Origin: Lachnospiraceae bacterium | GTDB lineage: Bacteria; Bacillota; Clostridia; Lachnospirales; Lachnospiraceae | Length of the DNA: 35,048 nt | NCBI GenBank assembly: GCA_021201665.1 | Contig: JAJQEO010000113.1 | Location: 1-35,048, forward strand | Direction of reading: 5' to 3' | Part shown: positions 1 to 8,860 of the stretch, in pieces | How positions within the stretch are numbered: the first letter of the stretch is position 1 | How the letters are laid out: each line of letters starts with the position of its first letter | The notes under the pieces: model-generated | Seen by the model: only the letters and a program-made list of their open reading frames with translations | What the model was told of the DNA's origin: nothing | Databases searched by the model: none | Translations under genes and position numbers: made by a program

Positions 1-110
1 AGTTTGGGCCTTTGTCTTCATCTCTAAAAAGTCTGGCCAGGGTGTGACCTGTAACTATAAGAACACAACTCCCATTTTGTATCGCACCAATTTGTCTTAC
101 TGCAGCCTTC
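1..110 (-). other. Unassigned open frame downstream of spoVAC
   Basis: The minus strand after the spoVAC stop stays open in one frame to the window edge (about 40 codons) but has no ATG, GTG or TTG start and no ribosome binding site. Its translation includes VLIVTGHTLARLFRDEDKG, which I do not recognise. It does not resemble the start of SpoVAD, the usual next gene. It may be a remnant of a broken gene or chance. Confidence 0.2.
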
Positions 111-599
111 TCATACCACCCCAGCTGCCTTCAGCCCCAAGTAGATCAGCCCCAGCACCCAGCTGGTGAACAGCCCATACAGGATCACCGGTCCGGCGAT
201 TGTAAAAATTTTACAGCCGATGCCGAAGACCTGGCCTTCCTTTTTGTATTCAATAGCGGGTGACGCGACAGAGTTCGCAAAACCGGTGATCGGTACGAGC
301 GTTCCGGCTCCTCCGAATTTGGCAAGTTTCGAGTAAATTCCGAAGCCGGTCAGAATGACGCTTAAAAGAACAAGAAGCAGAGAACACCAGCTCCCTGCAG
401 TTTCTCTGTCTAAATCGAAATAAGAGGAGCCAACATTCAGGAACAGCTGACCGATCACACAGATTGCACCCCCGGTAACAAAAGCCTTGCACATATTTAA
501 TACAAGGCTGTGGGTCGGGGTCACTTCCTTTACATAGTTCTGGTATTCCTTCTGCTGTTGTTGTTTTTCCTGTTGTTTTACCGTTTCTTTATCAGGCAT
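111..599 (-). CDS. spoVAC: Stage V sporulation protein AC (SpoVAC)
   Basis: Small integral membrane protein of the SpoVA complex, which in spore formers moves calcium-dipicolinate across the spore inner membrane. The 162-residue product has a charged, Gln-rich N-terminus, then several hydrophobic segments with the family patterns AFVTGGAICVIGQL near the first membrane span and GAGTLVPITGFANSVASPA in the middle. I start at the second of two in-frame ATGs because AAGGAGG at 608-614 is correctly spaced for 599 and abuts the upstream ATG at 608. Family length is about 150 residues, so it is complete. The usual partner spoVAD does not follow within the window, which is unusual for a spoVA locus. 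A forespore-type promoter candidate lies just upstream. Confidence 0.9.
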   Translation of the reverse strand: MPDKETVKQQEKQQQQKEYQNYVKEVTPTHSLVLNMCKAFVTGGAICVIGQLFLNVGSSYFDLDRETAGSWCSLLLVLLSVILTGFGIYSKLAKFGGAGTLVPITGFANSVASPAIEYKKEGQVFGIGCKIFTIAGPVILYGLFTSWVLGLIYLGLKAAGVV

Positions 600-653
600 A
601 CGTTTCATCCTCCTTGAACGTTGAATGATTGCAAAAACATAATCATTTTTTTA

Positions 654-683
654 AAGTATGCCCTTTTGTCCTTTTCTTAATCA
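654..683 (-). promoter_or_regulatory. Candidate sigma-G-like promoter of spoVAC
   Basis: On the minus strand TGATTA (678-683) and CATACTT (654-660) are 17 nt apart. This resembles the sigma-G pattern (about TGAATA, then CATACTA) with one mismatch in each box, about 55 nt upstream of the spoVAC start. It is plausible because spoVA genes are forespore-expressed in Bacillus, but it rests on short boxes only. Confidence 0.35.
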
Positions 684-819
684 TCATTTCTGTCAGAGGC
701 GACGCTTTTTTCGCATTGCGGAGGCATCCGATCTCCCAAATGTATACGCAAAAGCAGTCAGAGGGAACCTTTTTGGTAATGGCAGGAAAAACAGACATGA
801 GATTGTTTGATCAGTAACT

Positions 820-1080
820 TCATCCTTCAACAATTAGATATTTCCCATCCGGCAGCTGAAATACCTCCGCCTGTGAGAGAACCTCCTCTTTGGTCATCCC
901 GGCGATGTCGCCGCCGTTTTCTTTAAAATACTTTTTGAGTTCTCTGTAGTTATCGGCCACGACGGCCATGCATTCGTCAAGAAATTCATCCGCATCCTCC
1001 AGGGTCTCAGCGACCGGCTCGTCAAACAGCTGTCCCTGATTTTTCAGAAACACTTCCAGATATTCTTTTCTATATGTCAT
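820..1080 (-). CDS. Small acidic conserved hypothetical protein
   Basis: An 86-residue acidic protein. The sequence is DAADEFLD-like: a helical N-terminal half containing ETLEDADEFLDECMAVV, then a C-terminal tail ending LPDGKYLIVEG that looks like a small beta element. I recall similar small proteins in Lachnospiraceae but know no function. The start is set at 1080 because AAAAGGAGG at 1083-1091 is ideally spaced. A longer reading from 1116 only translates part of the upstream decamer repeat. The gene stands alone between spoVAC and DUF218 on the same strand. No signal peptide, membrane span or catalytic motif is visible. Confidence 0.75.
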   Translation of the reverse strand: MTYRKEYLEVFLKNQGQLFDEPVAETLEDADEFLDECMAVVADNYRELKKYFKENGGDIAGMTKEEVLSQAEVFQLPDGKYLIVEG

Positions 1081-1090
1081 ATGGCCTCCT

Positions 1091-1230
1091 TTTCGCATTT
1101 CCTCATATTTTTTCATGATTTCTTATGATCTCTTATGCCCTATCGTGTTTTCTTATATTTCCTCATATTTTTTCATATTTCCGCATATTTTTTCATATTT
1201 TCTCATGGTTTCTCATTTTGCCTAATATAG
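1091..1230. repeat. Tandem 10-bp repeat, about 14 degenerate units
   Basis: Read on the plus strand in steps of exactly ten, the sequence is about fourteen variants of TYTCATATTT. The cleanest are CCTCATATTT at 1101 and 1161, TTTCATATTT at 1171 and 1191, and CCGCATATTT at 1181. It begins inside the ribosome-binding region of the 820-1080 gene and occupies its promoter region. The period is close to one helical turn, so phased T-tracts here could bend the DNA. The small plus-strand open frame over it is an artefact of the repeat. Confidence 0.85.
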
Positions 1231-1241
1231 TTTCTGTCCTT

Positions 1242-1261
1242 TTTGCGAAAATATTCGCAAA
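1242..1261. repeat. Perfect inverted repeat, operator-like
   Basis: TTTGCGAA and TTCGCAAA are separated by the four bases AATA. It lies between the DUF218 stop and the decamer repeat. No T-tract follows the stem on either strand, so it is a poor Rho-independent terminator. It may be a protein binding site for the 820-1080 gene. Confidence 0.45.
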
Positions 1262-1309
1262 TGTTCCGTCTCTTCAAAGCTGCAAATCACAGTTACAAAT
1301 ATTCTTTAT

Positions 1310-1984
1310 TCAAGACTGTTCCTTATATGAGAGCCCTGCCACATCCGCCAGAATCTCATGAAACTGCCCGCCGCAGCGCTCGACCTCGCCGAGGACGGTA
1401 TCAATTCCCCTGCGTGTCTGATGCCAGTTCTCCCGGGTGATTTCATCGACCACGACCGGGCAGACAAGAAATTCGGTGTCTGGAAACTGCTGCTGGTAGT
1501 ACATCAGGCAGCGTCTGGCATGAAAAGCCTTGCAGCAAAGGATTGCCCGCCGGATGGTGAGACCGGCCTGATCCGTCACACGTCTGGAATAAATCGCATT
1601 TTCCCAGGTGAAGGTCGCCTCCGGTTCACGGAGAATCGCCCGCTTCGGGACACCTTCCGCGGCAAGGACTGCACAGAGGAAATCGGATTCTGTCGCATAC
1701 AGGGCTGCGTTTTCCACAATCTCATACACTGCTGTATCCGGCAGATTCCCTGGCCATATTCGAATATCTGCATCCTGTATCCTGGAGGATTTTAGCTGTT
1801 CTGCCCGGTCTTTTTTGATGCTGTATTTTCCGGACGGCAGTACACAGGGTGCATACGCCTCCTGATATAAATGCGCGGCATGCCTGGCCAGCTCCGATCG
1901 AAAACTCCCAGGGATAAAAATAATATCCGCCTTTTGCGGCAAATCCTCTACAAATATGAAATCAGTAATCGCGTCGTAGAACAT
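1310..1984 (-). CDS. DUF218 / YdcF-ElyC-SanA family protein
   Basis: A 224-residue protein of the DUF218 fold, a family of mostly uncharacterised proteins that includes envelope-related ElyC and SanA in Escherichia coli. Supporting patterns are the early beta strand and glycine loop ADIIFIPGSF (residues about 19-28), an acidic-helix region, EPEATFTWENAIYSRR in the middle, and the later strand TEFLVCPVVVDE. No signal peptide or membrane span is seen, so it is probably cytoplasmic, unlike SanA. The start at 1984 has AGGAGA about 6 nt upstream. It lies 87 nt after the MocR-type regulator on the same strand. The substrate is unknown. Confidence 0.75.
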   Translation of the reverse strand: MFYDAITDFIFVEDLPQKADIIFIPGSFRSELARHAAHLYQEAYAPCVLPSGKYSIKKDRAEQLKSSRIQDADIRIWPGNLPDTAVYEIVENAALYATESDFLCAVLAAEGVPKRAILREPEATFTWENAIYSRRVTDQAGLTIRRAILCCKAFHARRCLMYYQQQFPDTEFLVCPVVVDEITRENWHQTRRGIDTVLGEVERCGGQFHEILADVAGLSYKEQS

Positions 1985-2071
1985 CGGTATTCTCCTATCC
2001 GCCCCAAAAGCCGCCGGTTTGTCCGAAAACGCTGCCGGTTCGCCGGAAGGGCACTCAAAAGGAATTGATGA

Positions 2072-3481
2072 TCACAGCCATGCCTTACGCAGTCTGGATA
2101 ACGCATCATGAATCTCCTGCTCGGAAAGATTCGCGTATCCAAGAAGTACGGTATCCTGCAGGTGCTTTCTGGCGTCCCCGACATAGTAACCTGACAGACC
2201 ATAGACGCGGACGTCTCTTTCGGCTGCCCGCCGGATGGCTTCCTCCTCTGTCATACCGTTGGTAAATGTCAGAAGCAGATGCACGCCCGCGTTTTCCCCG
2301 CTCACCTGACAGATTTTGCGGAATGCTTTCAGTTCCGCAAGCAGTGCGTCATGACGCCCCCGGTAAACGGCGCGCATGCGGTTCAGATGACGTTCGTAAT
2401 ATCCCTCATTCAGGAAACCGGCGATCAGCATCTGATCGACACGGGAAACAGTGCTGGAAATCCCGCGTGCCCTCTGCCGGTACAAATCCATCAGACTCTC
2501 CGGCAATACCATGTAGCTGACACGGATAGACGGAGCAATCGATTTGGAAAAGGTGCCGATATAGATCACGCAATCGTCCCGGTCATAACCCTGAAGCGCC
2601 GGAATCGGCTTTCCTTTATAGCGAAATTCGCTGTCATAGTCGTCTTCGATAATATATCTTTTCTCTTCGCCTGCATCGGATGCGGCCCACGAAAGCAGCT
2701 GCATCCGCCGCTTCACCGGCATCACCGTGCCGAGCGGATACTGGTGGGAGGGCATTACATAGGCCAGCCATGCTTCCGTCTGTTCGAGCTGGTCCACACA
2801 CATGCCGGACTCATCCATCTCTACAATCTGCACCTCGTTTGAGAGATTGCGGAACAGGTCATAGGCTTTCCGGTAGGTAGGGCTCTCCATAGCGATCCTC
2901 ATACTGCCGCCAAACATGCTGCACAGCAAAAGAAGGAGGAAATCATTCCCTGCCCCGACAATGATCCGCTCAGGCAGGGCGTTCACTCCGCGCGCCTGAT
3001 GAAGATAGCCGGCGATGGTCTCACGCAGCTGTAGCTCTCCCTGCGGGTCACCCAGACGAAACAGGTATTTATCCTCCTCCATCAGAAGATTCTTCGAGAG
3101 CTTCCTCCAGGCGTTATGCGGAAAACTGTTCAGGTCTACGCCATGCGGAGAAAAGTCGAACTCGTAGTTCGTCTCATCAGACTTGTGGTTTTCTGTTACA
3201 GATCGGCTCTCCGGCTTCAGATGCACCAGACCGGACAGATCGCACACAAAATAGCCCCGGTGCGGCACGGCTTCCAGATACCCCTCGGCGACAAGCTGTT
3301 CGTAAGCCATATTGACGGTTGTCCTGCTCACCTGCAGGTAATCCGAAAGCTTTCTTGAAGAGGGCAGCCTCTCTTTGAAAGGCAGCCCTCCATTTTGGAT
3401 TTCATTTTTGATATAATTGTAAATCTGTTCATACAGCGGCGTCGCTGAATGGACGTCCAGGCTGACGGCGAGGTCATTCAT
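2072..3481 (-). CDS. MocR/PdxR-type regulator (GntR HTH fused to aminotransferase)
   Basis: A 469-residue transcription factor of the MocR subgroup of GntR. Residues about 10-75 form the winged helix (TPLYEQIYNYIKNEI, LPSSRKLSDYLQVSRTTV, GYFVCD). The rest is a fold-type I aminotransferase-like domain that binds pyridoxal phosphate: IIVGAGNDFLLLLL, YIIEDDYDSEFRY, and IGTFSKSIAPSIR, whose Lys is the expected PLP Schiff-base residue. Such proteins usually sense PLP or an amino-containing ligand and act on a neighbouring gene. No pdxST or transporter is adjacent; the downstream neighbour is the DUF218 gene. The start at 3481 is preferred over 3520 because AGAAGGAGA at 3491-3499 is well placed. 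The regulon cannot be read from the window. Confidence 0.88.
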   Translation of the reverse strand: MNDLAVSLDVHSATPLYEQIYNYIKNEIQNGGLPFKERLPSSRKLSDYLQVSRTTVNMAYEQLVAEGYLEAVPHRGYFVCDLSGLVHLKPESRSVTENHKSDETNYEFDFSPHGVDLNSFPHNAWRKLSKNLLMEEDKYLFRLGDPQGELQLRETIAGYLHQARGVNALPERIIVGAGNDFLLLLLCSMFGGSMRIAMESPTYRKAYDLFRNLSNEVQIVEMDESGMCVDQLEQTEAWLAYVMPSHQYPLGTVMPVKRRMQLLSWAASDAGEEKRYIIEDDYDSEFRYKGKPIPALQGYDRDDCVIYIGTFSKSIAPSIRVSYMVLPESLMDLYRQRARGISSTVSRVDQMLIAGFLNEGYYERHLNRMRAVYRGRHDALLAELKAFRKICQVSGENAGVHLLLTFTNGMTEEEAIRRAAERDVRVYGLSGYYVGDARKHLQDTVLLGYANLSEQEIHDALSRLRKAWL

Positions 3482-3592
3482 GGAAAAGATGTCTCCTTCT
3501 GATGTTTTTCGAGTCTCCAATTATTCGGTAACAGCGCAAAATGCCATTTTACGATTTCTACACATGAATACCAGCTGACCCATACCAAACTC

Positions 3593-5266
3593 TCAAAGAT
3601 TTTTGGGCATCTTGAACGAGCTCTTTAGTGCGACGATGCGATTAAACACCAGTGCGTCTTTTTTTGAATCCTTCGCGTCCACGCAGAAATATCCCTGGCG
3701 CACAAACTGGAAGCTCTCGTAGGGCTTCGCGTCCGCGAAAGCGGGCTCCAGCAGACAGTTTTCCAATACCGTGAGGGAGTTCGGATTCAGGTTCAGAGAG
3801 CCGTCTTCATTGTATACGCCCTTTGATTCATCGATAATATTTTCGTACAGACGGACGGTCGCGCGGATCGCGGTCGCGGCCGCCACCCAGTGGATGGTTC
3901 CCTTGACCTTGCGCGCGGTAAAGCCGGAGCCGCATTTGGTCTCAGGATCATAGGTGCAGTGGATCACTGTTACCTTTCCACTATCGTCCTTTTCAAGCCC
4001 GACGCATTTCACAAAATAAGCTCCCATCAGGCGCACTTCGTTGCCCGGGAAAAGGCGGAAATATTTCTTTGGCGGATCCTCCATGAAATCTTCACGATCA
4101 ATATAAAGCTCACGCCCGAAGGGCACCTTGCGCATGCCAAGCTCCGGATTTTCAAGATTCATCTCAACATCCAGATATTCGATCTGCCCTTCCGGATAAT
4201 TGTCAATCACCAGCTTCACCGGATCCAGCACGGCCATCATGCGCGGACGTTTCAGCTTCAGGTCCTCGCGGATGCAGTATTCAAGCATCGCGTAATCGAC
4301 CGAGCTCTGGCTCTTGCTGATACCGCACATATCGACAAACATCTGGATGGACTCCGGCGTAAAGCCGCGTCTTTTCAGGGCAGCGATCGTCACCAGGCGA
4401 GGATCATCCCAGCCATCCACGATGCCCTGCTCGACCAGCTTCTTGATGTAGCGTTTGCCGGTCACGACATTGGTCAGATACAGCTTCGCAAACTCAATCT
4501 GTTTCGGCGGATGCTCATACCCCACCTCGCGCACAACCCAGTCGTAAAGCGGGCGATGGTCTTCAAATTCCAGCGTACAGATGGAGTGTGTCACACCCTC
4601 GATCGCGTCCTCGATCGGATGCGCAAAATCATACAGCGGGTAAATGCACCATTTGTCACCGGTGTTGTGGTGCGTCATGTGCGCTACACGGTAAATGACC
4701 GGATCGCGCATGTTGATGTTCGGGGAGGCCATATCAATCTTCGCGCGCAGTACCTTCGCACCGTCCTCGTACATCCCGTTTTTCATATTCTCAAAGAACT
4801 CCAGATTTTCTTCAATGCTGCGGTTCCGATAGGGACTCTCTTTTCCCGGCTCCGTCAGCGTGCCGCGATATTCGCGGAACTCTTCCGCGGAAAGATCGCA
4901 GACAAACGCCTTGCCTTTTTTGATCAGCTTCACAGCAGCCTCATACATCTGGTCAAAATAGTTCGACGCAAAATACAGCCGGTCTTCAAAATCTGCCCCG
5001 AGCCATTTCACATCCGCCAGAATCGAATCGACGAACTCCGTCTTTTCTTTGGTCGGATTGGTGTCGTCAAAACGAAGGTTGAACTTTCCTCCATACTTCT
5101 TAGCCAGTCCATAATTCAGCAGGATGGACTTCGCGTGTCCGATGTGCAGATAGCCGTTCGGCTCCGGCGGAAACCGGGTGCAGATCGTCTCATACTTTCC
5201 CTCCGCCAGATCCGAATCAATGATCTGCTCGATAAAATTGCGTGAAACCGCTTCTCTTTCTTCCAT
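3593..5266 (-). CDS. glnS: Glutaminyl-tRNA synthetase
   Basis: Charges tRNA-Gln with glutamine in the cytoplasm. The 557-residue class I synthetase has the family-typical [15 protein letters not shown] signature (HIGH at residues 41-44), FDDTNP binding-site residues, and the two beta-barrel anticodon-binding domains in the C-terminal third ([23 protein letters not shown]). Length matches bacterial GlnRS (about 550). In place of the usual VMSKR loop there is VTGKR at residues 268-272. A strong ribosome binding site (GAGGAG) precedes the ATG. Many Firmicutes lack GlnRS and make Gln-tRNA by the GatCAB route. It is followed 110 nt later by the MocR regulator, and no T-box leader is visible. Confidence 0.97.
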   Translation of the reverse strand: MEEREAVSRNFIEQIIDSDLAEGKYETICTRFPPEPNGYLHIGHAKSILLNYGLAKKYGGKFNLRFDDTNPTKEKTEFVDSILADVKWLGADFEDRLYFASNYFDQMYEAAVKLIKKGKAFVCDLSAEEFREYRGTLTEPGKESPYRNRSIEENLEFFENMKNGMYEDGAKVLRAKIDMASPNINMRDPVIYRVAHMTHHNTGDKWCIYPLYDFAHPIEDAIEGVTHSICTLEFEDHRPLYDWVVREVGYEHPPKQIEFAKLYLTNVVTGKRYIKKLVEQGIVDGWDDPRLVTIAALKRRGFTPESIQMFVDMCGISKSQSSVDYAMLEYCIREDLKLKRPRMMAVLDPVKLVIDNYPEGQIEYLDVEMNLENPELGMRKVPFGRELYIDREDFMEDPPKKYFRLFPGNEVRLMGAYFVKCVGLEKDDSGKVTVIHCTYDPETKCGSGFTARKVKGTIHWVAAATAIRATVRLYENIIDESKGVYNEDGSLNLNPNSLTVLENCLLEPAFADAKPYESFQFVRQGYFCVDAKDSKKDALVFNRIVALKSSFKMPKNL

Positions 5267-5347
5267 AATCTTTTTCTCCTCAATTCATTTTTGTATCCCG
5301 GATTTGATATTATTGTTCAAAGCTTCACTGTGAATGAAGCAAATGAT

Positions 5348-6235
5348 CTATCGGACATCCAGCCTGCAGGCGCGCGCCACCTCGCGGATATATTCCGGCG
5401 TGGTGCCGCAGCAGCCGCCGATAATGGTTGCGCCCGCATCCACCAGTGCCTTCATATTCCGCGCAAACTCAGCAGCACTCATGCTGTAGATGGCATTTCC
5501 CTTATCATCAATCAGCGGCATGCCGGCGTTCGGCTTGGCGATTACGGGAATTGACACGTTTTCATGAATGTTGCGGATCACAGAAATCAGCTGATCCGGG
5601 CCGACTGAACAGTTGACGCCGACCGCGTCCGCCCCGGCTGCCTCAAAGCTGACCGCTGCCTCGGTGGCGTCCCCTCCCGTGAAAAGACTGCCGTCCGCCT
5701 CGACTGTAACGGTACAGAGTACCGGCAGGTCACAGACGCTGCGGATCGCGTCAATCGCCGCCATGGTTTCCTCAATCTGGTACATGGTTTCCACCGCGAT
5801 CAGATCTACTCCCGCCTCCAGAAGATAGCCTGCCTGTTCCTGATAAACCTCGAACGCCCTCTCGTAGGTCAGGTTTCCCATCGGCTCCATCATCGCGCCG
5901 GTAGGGCTGACATCGCCGGCCACCAGAATGCCAGGGGTTTCTTTTGCGACTTCCTGCGAGATCCCGGCGAGAGCCAGATTCATCTCGCGGATATTCTTCT
6001 CCAGGCCATGCTTGGCCAGATTCATCCGGTTTGCCCCGAAGGTGGGTGCGTAGATGACCTGGCTGCCCGCTTCAATATAGGCTCTCTGCAGATTTTGTAA
6101 GACCTCCTTATGCTCCAGCACCCAGCTTTCCGTGCAGGTGCCGCGCGGCATGCCCATCGCCATCAGGTTGGAGCCAGTCGCACCGTCCACAAGCAGTATT
6201 TTCCGGGTCAGTTTTTGAAATTCCTGTCGGGTCAT
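5348..6235 (-). CDS. Homocysteine S-methyltransferase domain protein
   Basis: A 295-residue stand-alone Hcy-binding TIM barrel, equivalent to the N-terminal module of cobalamin-dependent methionine synthase (MetH). It has the early motif LLVDGATGSNL and the zinc ligands in GVNCSVG and GGCCGTTPEY, where three cysteines bind zinc and activate the substrate thiol. The folate, cobalamin and reactivation modules of MetH (normally about 1,200 residues in total) are absent and not encoded nearby. It may work with separately encoded modules or use another methyl donor such as S-methylmethionine; the sequence does not decide this. It sits between the hydrogenase and glnS on the same strand with ordinary spacing. 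Confidence 0.85.
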   Translation of the reverse strand: MTRQEFQKLTRKILLVDGATGSNLMAMGMPRGTCTESWVLEHKEVLQNLQRAYIEAGSQVIYAPTFGANRMNLAKHGLEKNIREMNLALAGISQEVAKETPGILVAGDVSPTGAMMEPMGNLTYERAFEVYQEQAGYLLEAGVDLIAVETMYQIEETMAAIDAIRSVCDLPVLCTVTVEADGSLFTGGDATEAAVSFEAAGADAVGVNCSVGPDQLISVIRNIHENVSIPVIAKPNAGMPLIDDKGNAIYSMSAAEFARNMKALVDAGATIIGGCCGTTPEYIREVARACRLDVR

Positions 6236-6357
6236 ATTCTGTCTTCCTTCTCCTCTCCTGTAAACCCTTATTTAAAGTAATTGTTCCGAATCAGCAAAAG
6301 AAACAGGTAACATTTAATGCATTGCTTTATTCGGCAGCACATTGAATCATGAGCCAT

Positions 6358-7992
6358 TTAATCCTGCGGTACTGCCAGAATCTTTCTCTCCTCCAGATCC
6401 TCCAGCATTCCCTTATATTCACTCTGCAGGGCATTTTTTGCCGTAGTGATCTTTTTGATCTGGCCGACGGAAGCGGCAGATTTCGCGATCGGCTGGCGTG
6501 TTCCGGCACCTGCCACGCATCCGCCCGGACAGGCCATGCCTTCCAGCAGATAACCGTTGTATTTCCCGGCCTTCGCCAGAGACAGCAGCTTGCGGCATTC
6601 GTCGAGTCCTTCCGCGCTTGCAGTCTTTACCTCCAGATCCGGATAGAGTTCTTTGAGACAGTTTACCACAGCCCCGGCCACTCCGCCGCTGACAGCGAAT
6701 CCGCGCCCGTCCGCGCTGGCCTCCTGCGGCAGGGGCTGCTCTTCGAGCGTGGCAAAGTCAACATCCTTCGCCTCGAACATCCCCATCAGTTCTTCAAATG
6801 TCAAAACAAAATCAATATCGCTGCGGATAGTGCGCCGCCCGGCTTCCAGCTTTTTTGCCGCACACGGCCCGATGAAGGCCACCTTGCATCCCGGATGCTG
6901 CCTTTTGATCAGACGGCCGGTCAGAACCATCGGCGTCAGCGCCATGGAAATACAGTCCGCATATTTCGGGAACAGCTTTTTCGCCATCATCGACCAGGCC
7001 GGACAGCAGGAGGTCGCCATGAAGGGAAGCTTCTTTTTTCCAGCGGCATCCTGTGCGGCGGATTCCTTCCCGGCAGGAACGTTCAAAGCAGTGCTGCCGG
7101 CATTTTCCTCCGGCGAGATACCCAGCACTTCCTCTGCAAAATCCTTCGCCTCTTCGATCGTACAGAGATCTGCCCCGATCGCCACCTCGACCACATCTGT
7201 AAAGCCCAGTGCCTGCAGTGCCGAGCGCATCTTTCCCGGAGTCAGCTCTGGACCAAACTGACCCGCTATTGCCGGTGCAATCGCGGCATAGACCGGCGTG
7301 TCGCTCTTGATCGCCTGTATGGTCTGGAAAATCTGTGCCTTGTCTGCGATTGCGCCGAACGGACAGTTCGCCAGGCACATACCGCAGGAAACGCACTTAT
7401 CCTGGTCAATGTCTGCGCGGCCATATTCGTCCGTACCGATCGCCTTCATCCCGCAGGCCTTCGCGCAGGGGCGCTCCAGCTTCAGGATTGCCCCATAAGG
7501 ACAGGCAGTCATACACTTCCCGCACTTGATACATTTCTCCTGGTCAATCACAGACCGTCCATTCTGAAAGGCAATCGCTCCCTTTGGACAGACCTCCCGG
7601 CAGGGATGTGCCAGGCAGCCCTGGCAGGCATCTGTCACCTTCATCTGATTGTCCGGACACTTATGGCAGGCGAATTTGATAATATTGATCAGCGGCGGCT
7701 GATAGTATTTCTCAGGCTTGACACATTCCTCCGCCCCGGTAGATACCGGCGCATGCTCGGACGCCGAGCGGAGATTCAGACCCATCGCGAGCCGCATCCG
7801 CTCCTTTACAATCGCACGCTCCAAAAATACACTTTCCCGATAGGTAGACACCTCGCCCGGGATCACACGGTACGGAATCAGTTCCATCTGTGACAGGTCG
7901 CCATCCTTGTAATCATAAGAAAGTCTGGCGACTTCCGCGAATACCCGCTTGCGGATATCATTTACCGATGTGTAGATACCTCTCATTGCCAT
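6358..7992 (-). CDS. Monomeric [FeFe] hydrogenase
   Basis: Catalyses reversible proton reduction or hydrogen oxidation, or senses hydrogen. The 544-residue protein begins with an unassigned N-terminal region (1-105), then a CxxC pair (109, 112) and ferredoxin-type Cys clusters at 123-135, 154-164 and 200-210 with further Cys at 176 and 180. The H-cluster domain follows: L1 TSCCPAW (327-333), L2 IGPCAAKKLE (374-383) and L3 EGMACPGGC (484-492). L2 has Gly where the well-studied group A enzymes have Met (MPC), which suggests a group B-type enzyme. Residues about 293-322 are an Ala/Ser/Glu-rich insertion. I start at 7992, 7 nt after AAAGGGG, not at the upstream 8040 codon. No HydE, HydF or HydG maturase is in the window. 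Confidence 0.92.
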   Translation of the reverse strand: MAMRGIYTSVNDIRKRVFAEVARLSYDYKDGDLSQMELIPYRVIPGEVSTYRESVFLERAIVKERMRLAMGLNLRSASEHAPVSTGAEECVKPEKYYQPPLINIIKFACHKCPDNQMKVTDACQGCLAHPCREVCPKGAIAFQNGRSVIDQEKCIKCGKCMTACPYGAILKLERPCAKACGMKAIGTDEYGRADIDQDKCVSCGMCLANCPFGAIADKAQIFQTIQAIKSDTPVYAAIAPAIAGQFGPELTPGKMRSALQALGFTDVVEVAIGADLCTIEEAKDFAEEVLGISPEENAGSTALNVPAGKESAAQDAAGKKKLPFMATSCCPAWSMMAKKLFPKYADCISMALTPMVLTGRLIKRQHPGCKVAFIGPCAAKKLEAGRRTIRSDIDFVLTFEELMGMFEAKDVDFATLEEQPLPQEASADGRGFAVSGGVAGAVVNCLKELYPDLEVKTASAEGLDECRKLLSLAKAGKYNGYLLEGMACPGGCVAGAGTRQPIAKSAASVGQIKKITTAKNALQSEYKGMLEDLEERKILAVPQD

Positions 7993-8162
7993 AAGTTTTC
8001 CCCTTTCCTTTTCGTGACAAAGCTCATATACGCAAACCAATATCTATCTGTCATTCATTCAAACATACCGTTTTCGTCACGGAAAGCAATCATTATCCAT
8101 ATACAATTTTCTGCATGATTGAGCATCCTCTGCTTATAATTATTTTCTGTTTTTAGAATCTG

Positions 8163-8726
8163 TTACCCTTTATTCGACTCTAAATACTCTGTGCGCCCCA
8201 TTTCATATAGATTATTTCCCTCACAGTCAATGATCACAACCAGCGGCATATCCTCCACATAAAGCTTCCGCAGTGCCTCTGCGCCGAGATCCTCATACGC
8301 GATCAATTCAGATTTTTTGATACATTTCGCGAGCAGGGCTCCCGCGCCCCCGATCGCTCCAAAATAGACACCGCTATATTTCTTCATCGCCTCTACAACC
8401 TCAGGCAGACGTGCTCCCTTGCCGATCATCCCACGCGCTCCGACGCTCATCATGGTCGGCGCGTAAGCATCCATGCGCCCGCTCGTCGTCGGTCCCGCAG
8501 AACCGATGACCTGACCCGGCTTCGCAGGCGAAGGCCCTACGTAATAAATCGTCGTGTCAGCCGGGTCAAAAGGAAGCGGCTCTCCCTTCGCAAGAGACTC
8601 GCACATCCTCTTGTGACCCGCATCGCGGGAGGTATAGACCGTCCCGGTCAGAAGCACCTGGTCTCCGGCGTGAAGCGTATGGGCAAGCTCTTTGGTGAGC
8701 GGCAATGTGATCTGTCTTCTCTCCAT
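8163..8726 (-). CDS. Fumarate hydratase, beta subunit (class I)
   Basis: C-terminal-type subunit of the two-component iron-sulfur fumarase/L-tartrate dehydratase family, which interconverts fumarate and malate. The 187 residues include the substrate-region patterns YVGPSPAKPGQVIGSAGPTT and GARGMIGKG, then FGAIGGAGALL, as expected for the swivelling beta domain. The start at 8726 has AGAAGGAG well placed. It lies 134 nt downstream of the alpha subunit and is expected to share its transcript. L-tartrate dehydratase is the main alternative, since the two enzymes cannot be separated confidently by sequence alone. Confidence 0.9.
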   Translation of the reverse strand: MERRQITLPLTKELAHTLHAGDQVLLTGTVYTSRDAGHKRMCESLAKGEPLPFDPADTTIYYVGPSPAKPGQVIGSAGPTTSGRMDAYAPTMMSVGARGMIGKGARLPEVVEAMKKYSGVYFGAIGGAGALLAKCIKKSELIAYEDLGAEALRKLYVEDMPLVVIIDCEGNNLYEMGRTEYLESNKG

Positions 8727-8860
8727 CCTGTGACTCCTTCTAAAAATCTTCCTTCCAGAAAATCTTTCAGGAAATTATTACATCGTTCCATACCAGATAA
8801 TTTCCGGCTGAAAAATTGTCGCTATTTGACCAAAATACGATTTCCATCTGCTTTCTATGA

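Noticed and set aside
629..817. 62-codon plus-strand frame beside spoVAC
   Set aside because: Starts with TTG, no ribosome binding site, no recognisable protein pattern, and covers the spoVAC upstream region.
1125..1361. Plus-strand frame with Phe/Ile-rich product
   Set aside because: It is the translation of the 10-bp tandem repeat, which has a 30-bp coding period by construction.
3890..5245. 451-codon plus-strand frame over glnS
   Set aside because: Antisense shadow of a fully supported GlnRS; no protein-like motifs. The same holds for long antisense frames over the hydrogenase (6349-7893), the desulfurase (19962-21089), dnaK (26338-27492) and the dehydratase genes (32529-33776, 33773-34831).
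5267..5347. T-box leader for glnS
   Set aside because: The gap is only 81 nt and lacks the T-box sequence and specifier stem; only a short GCTTCA/TGAAGC hairpin is present.
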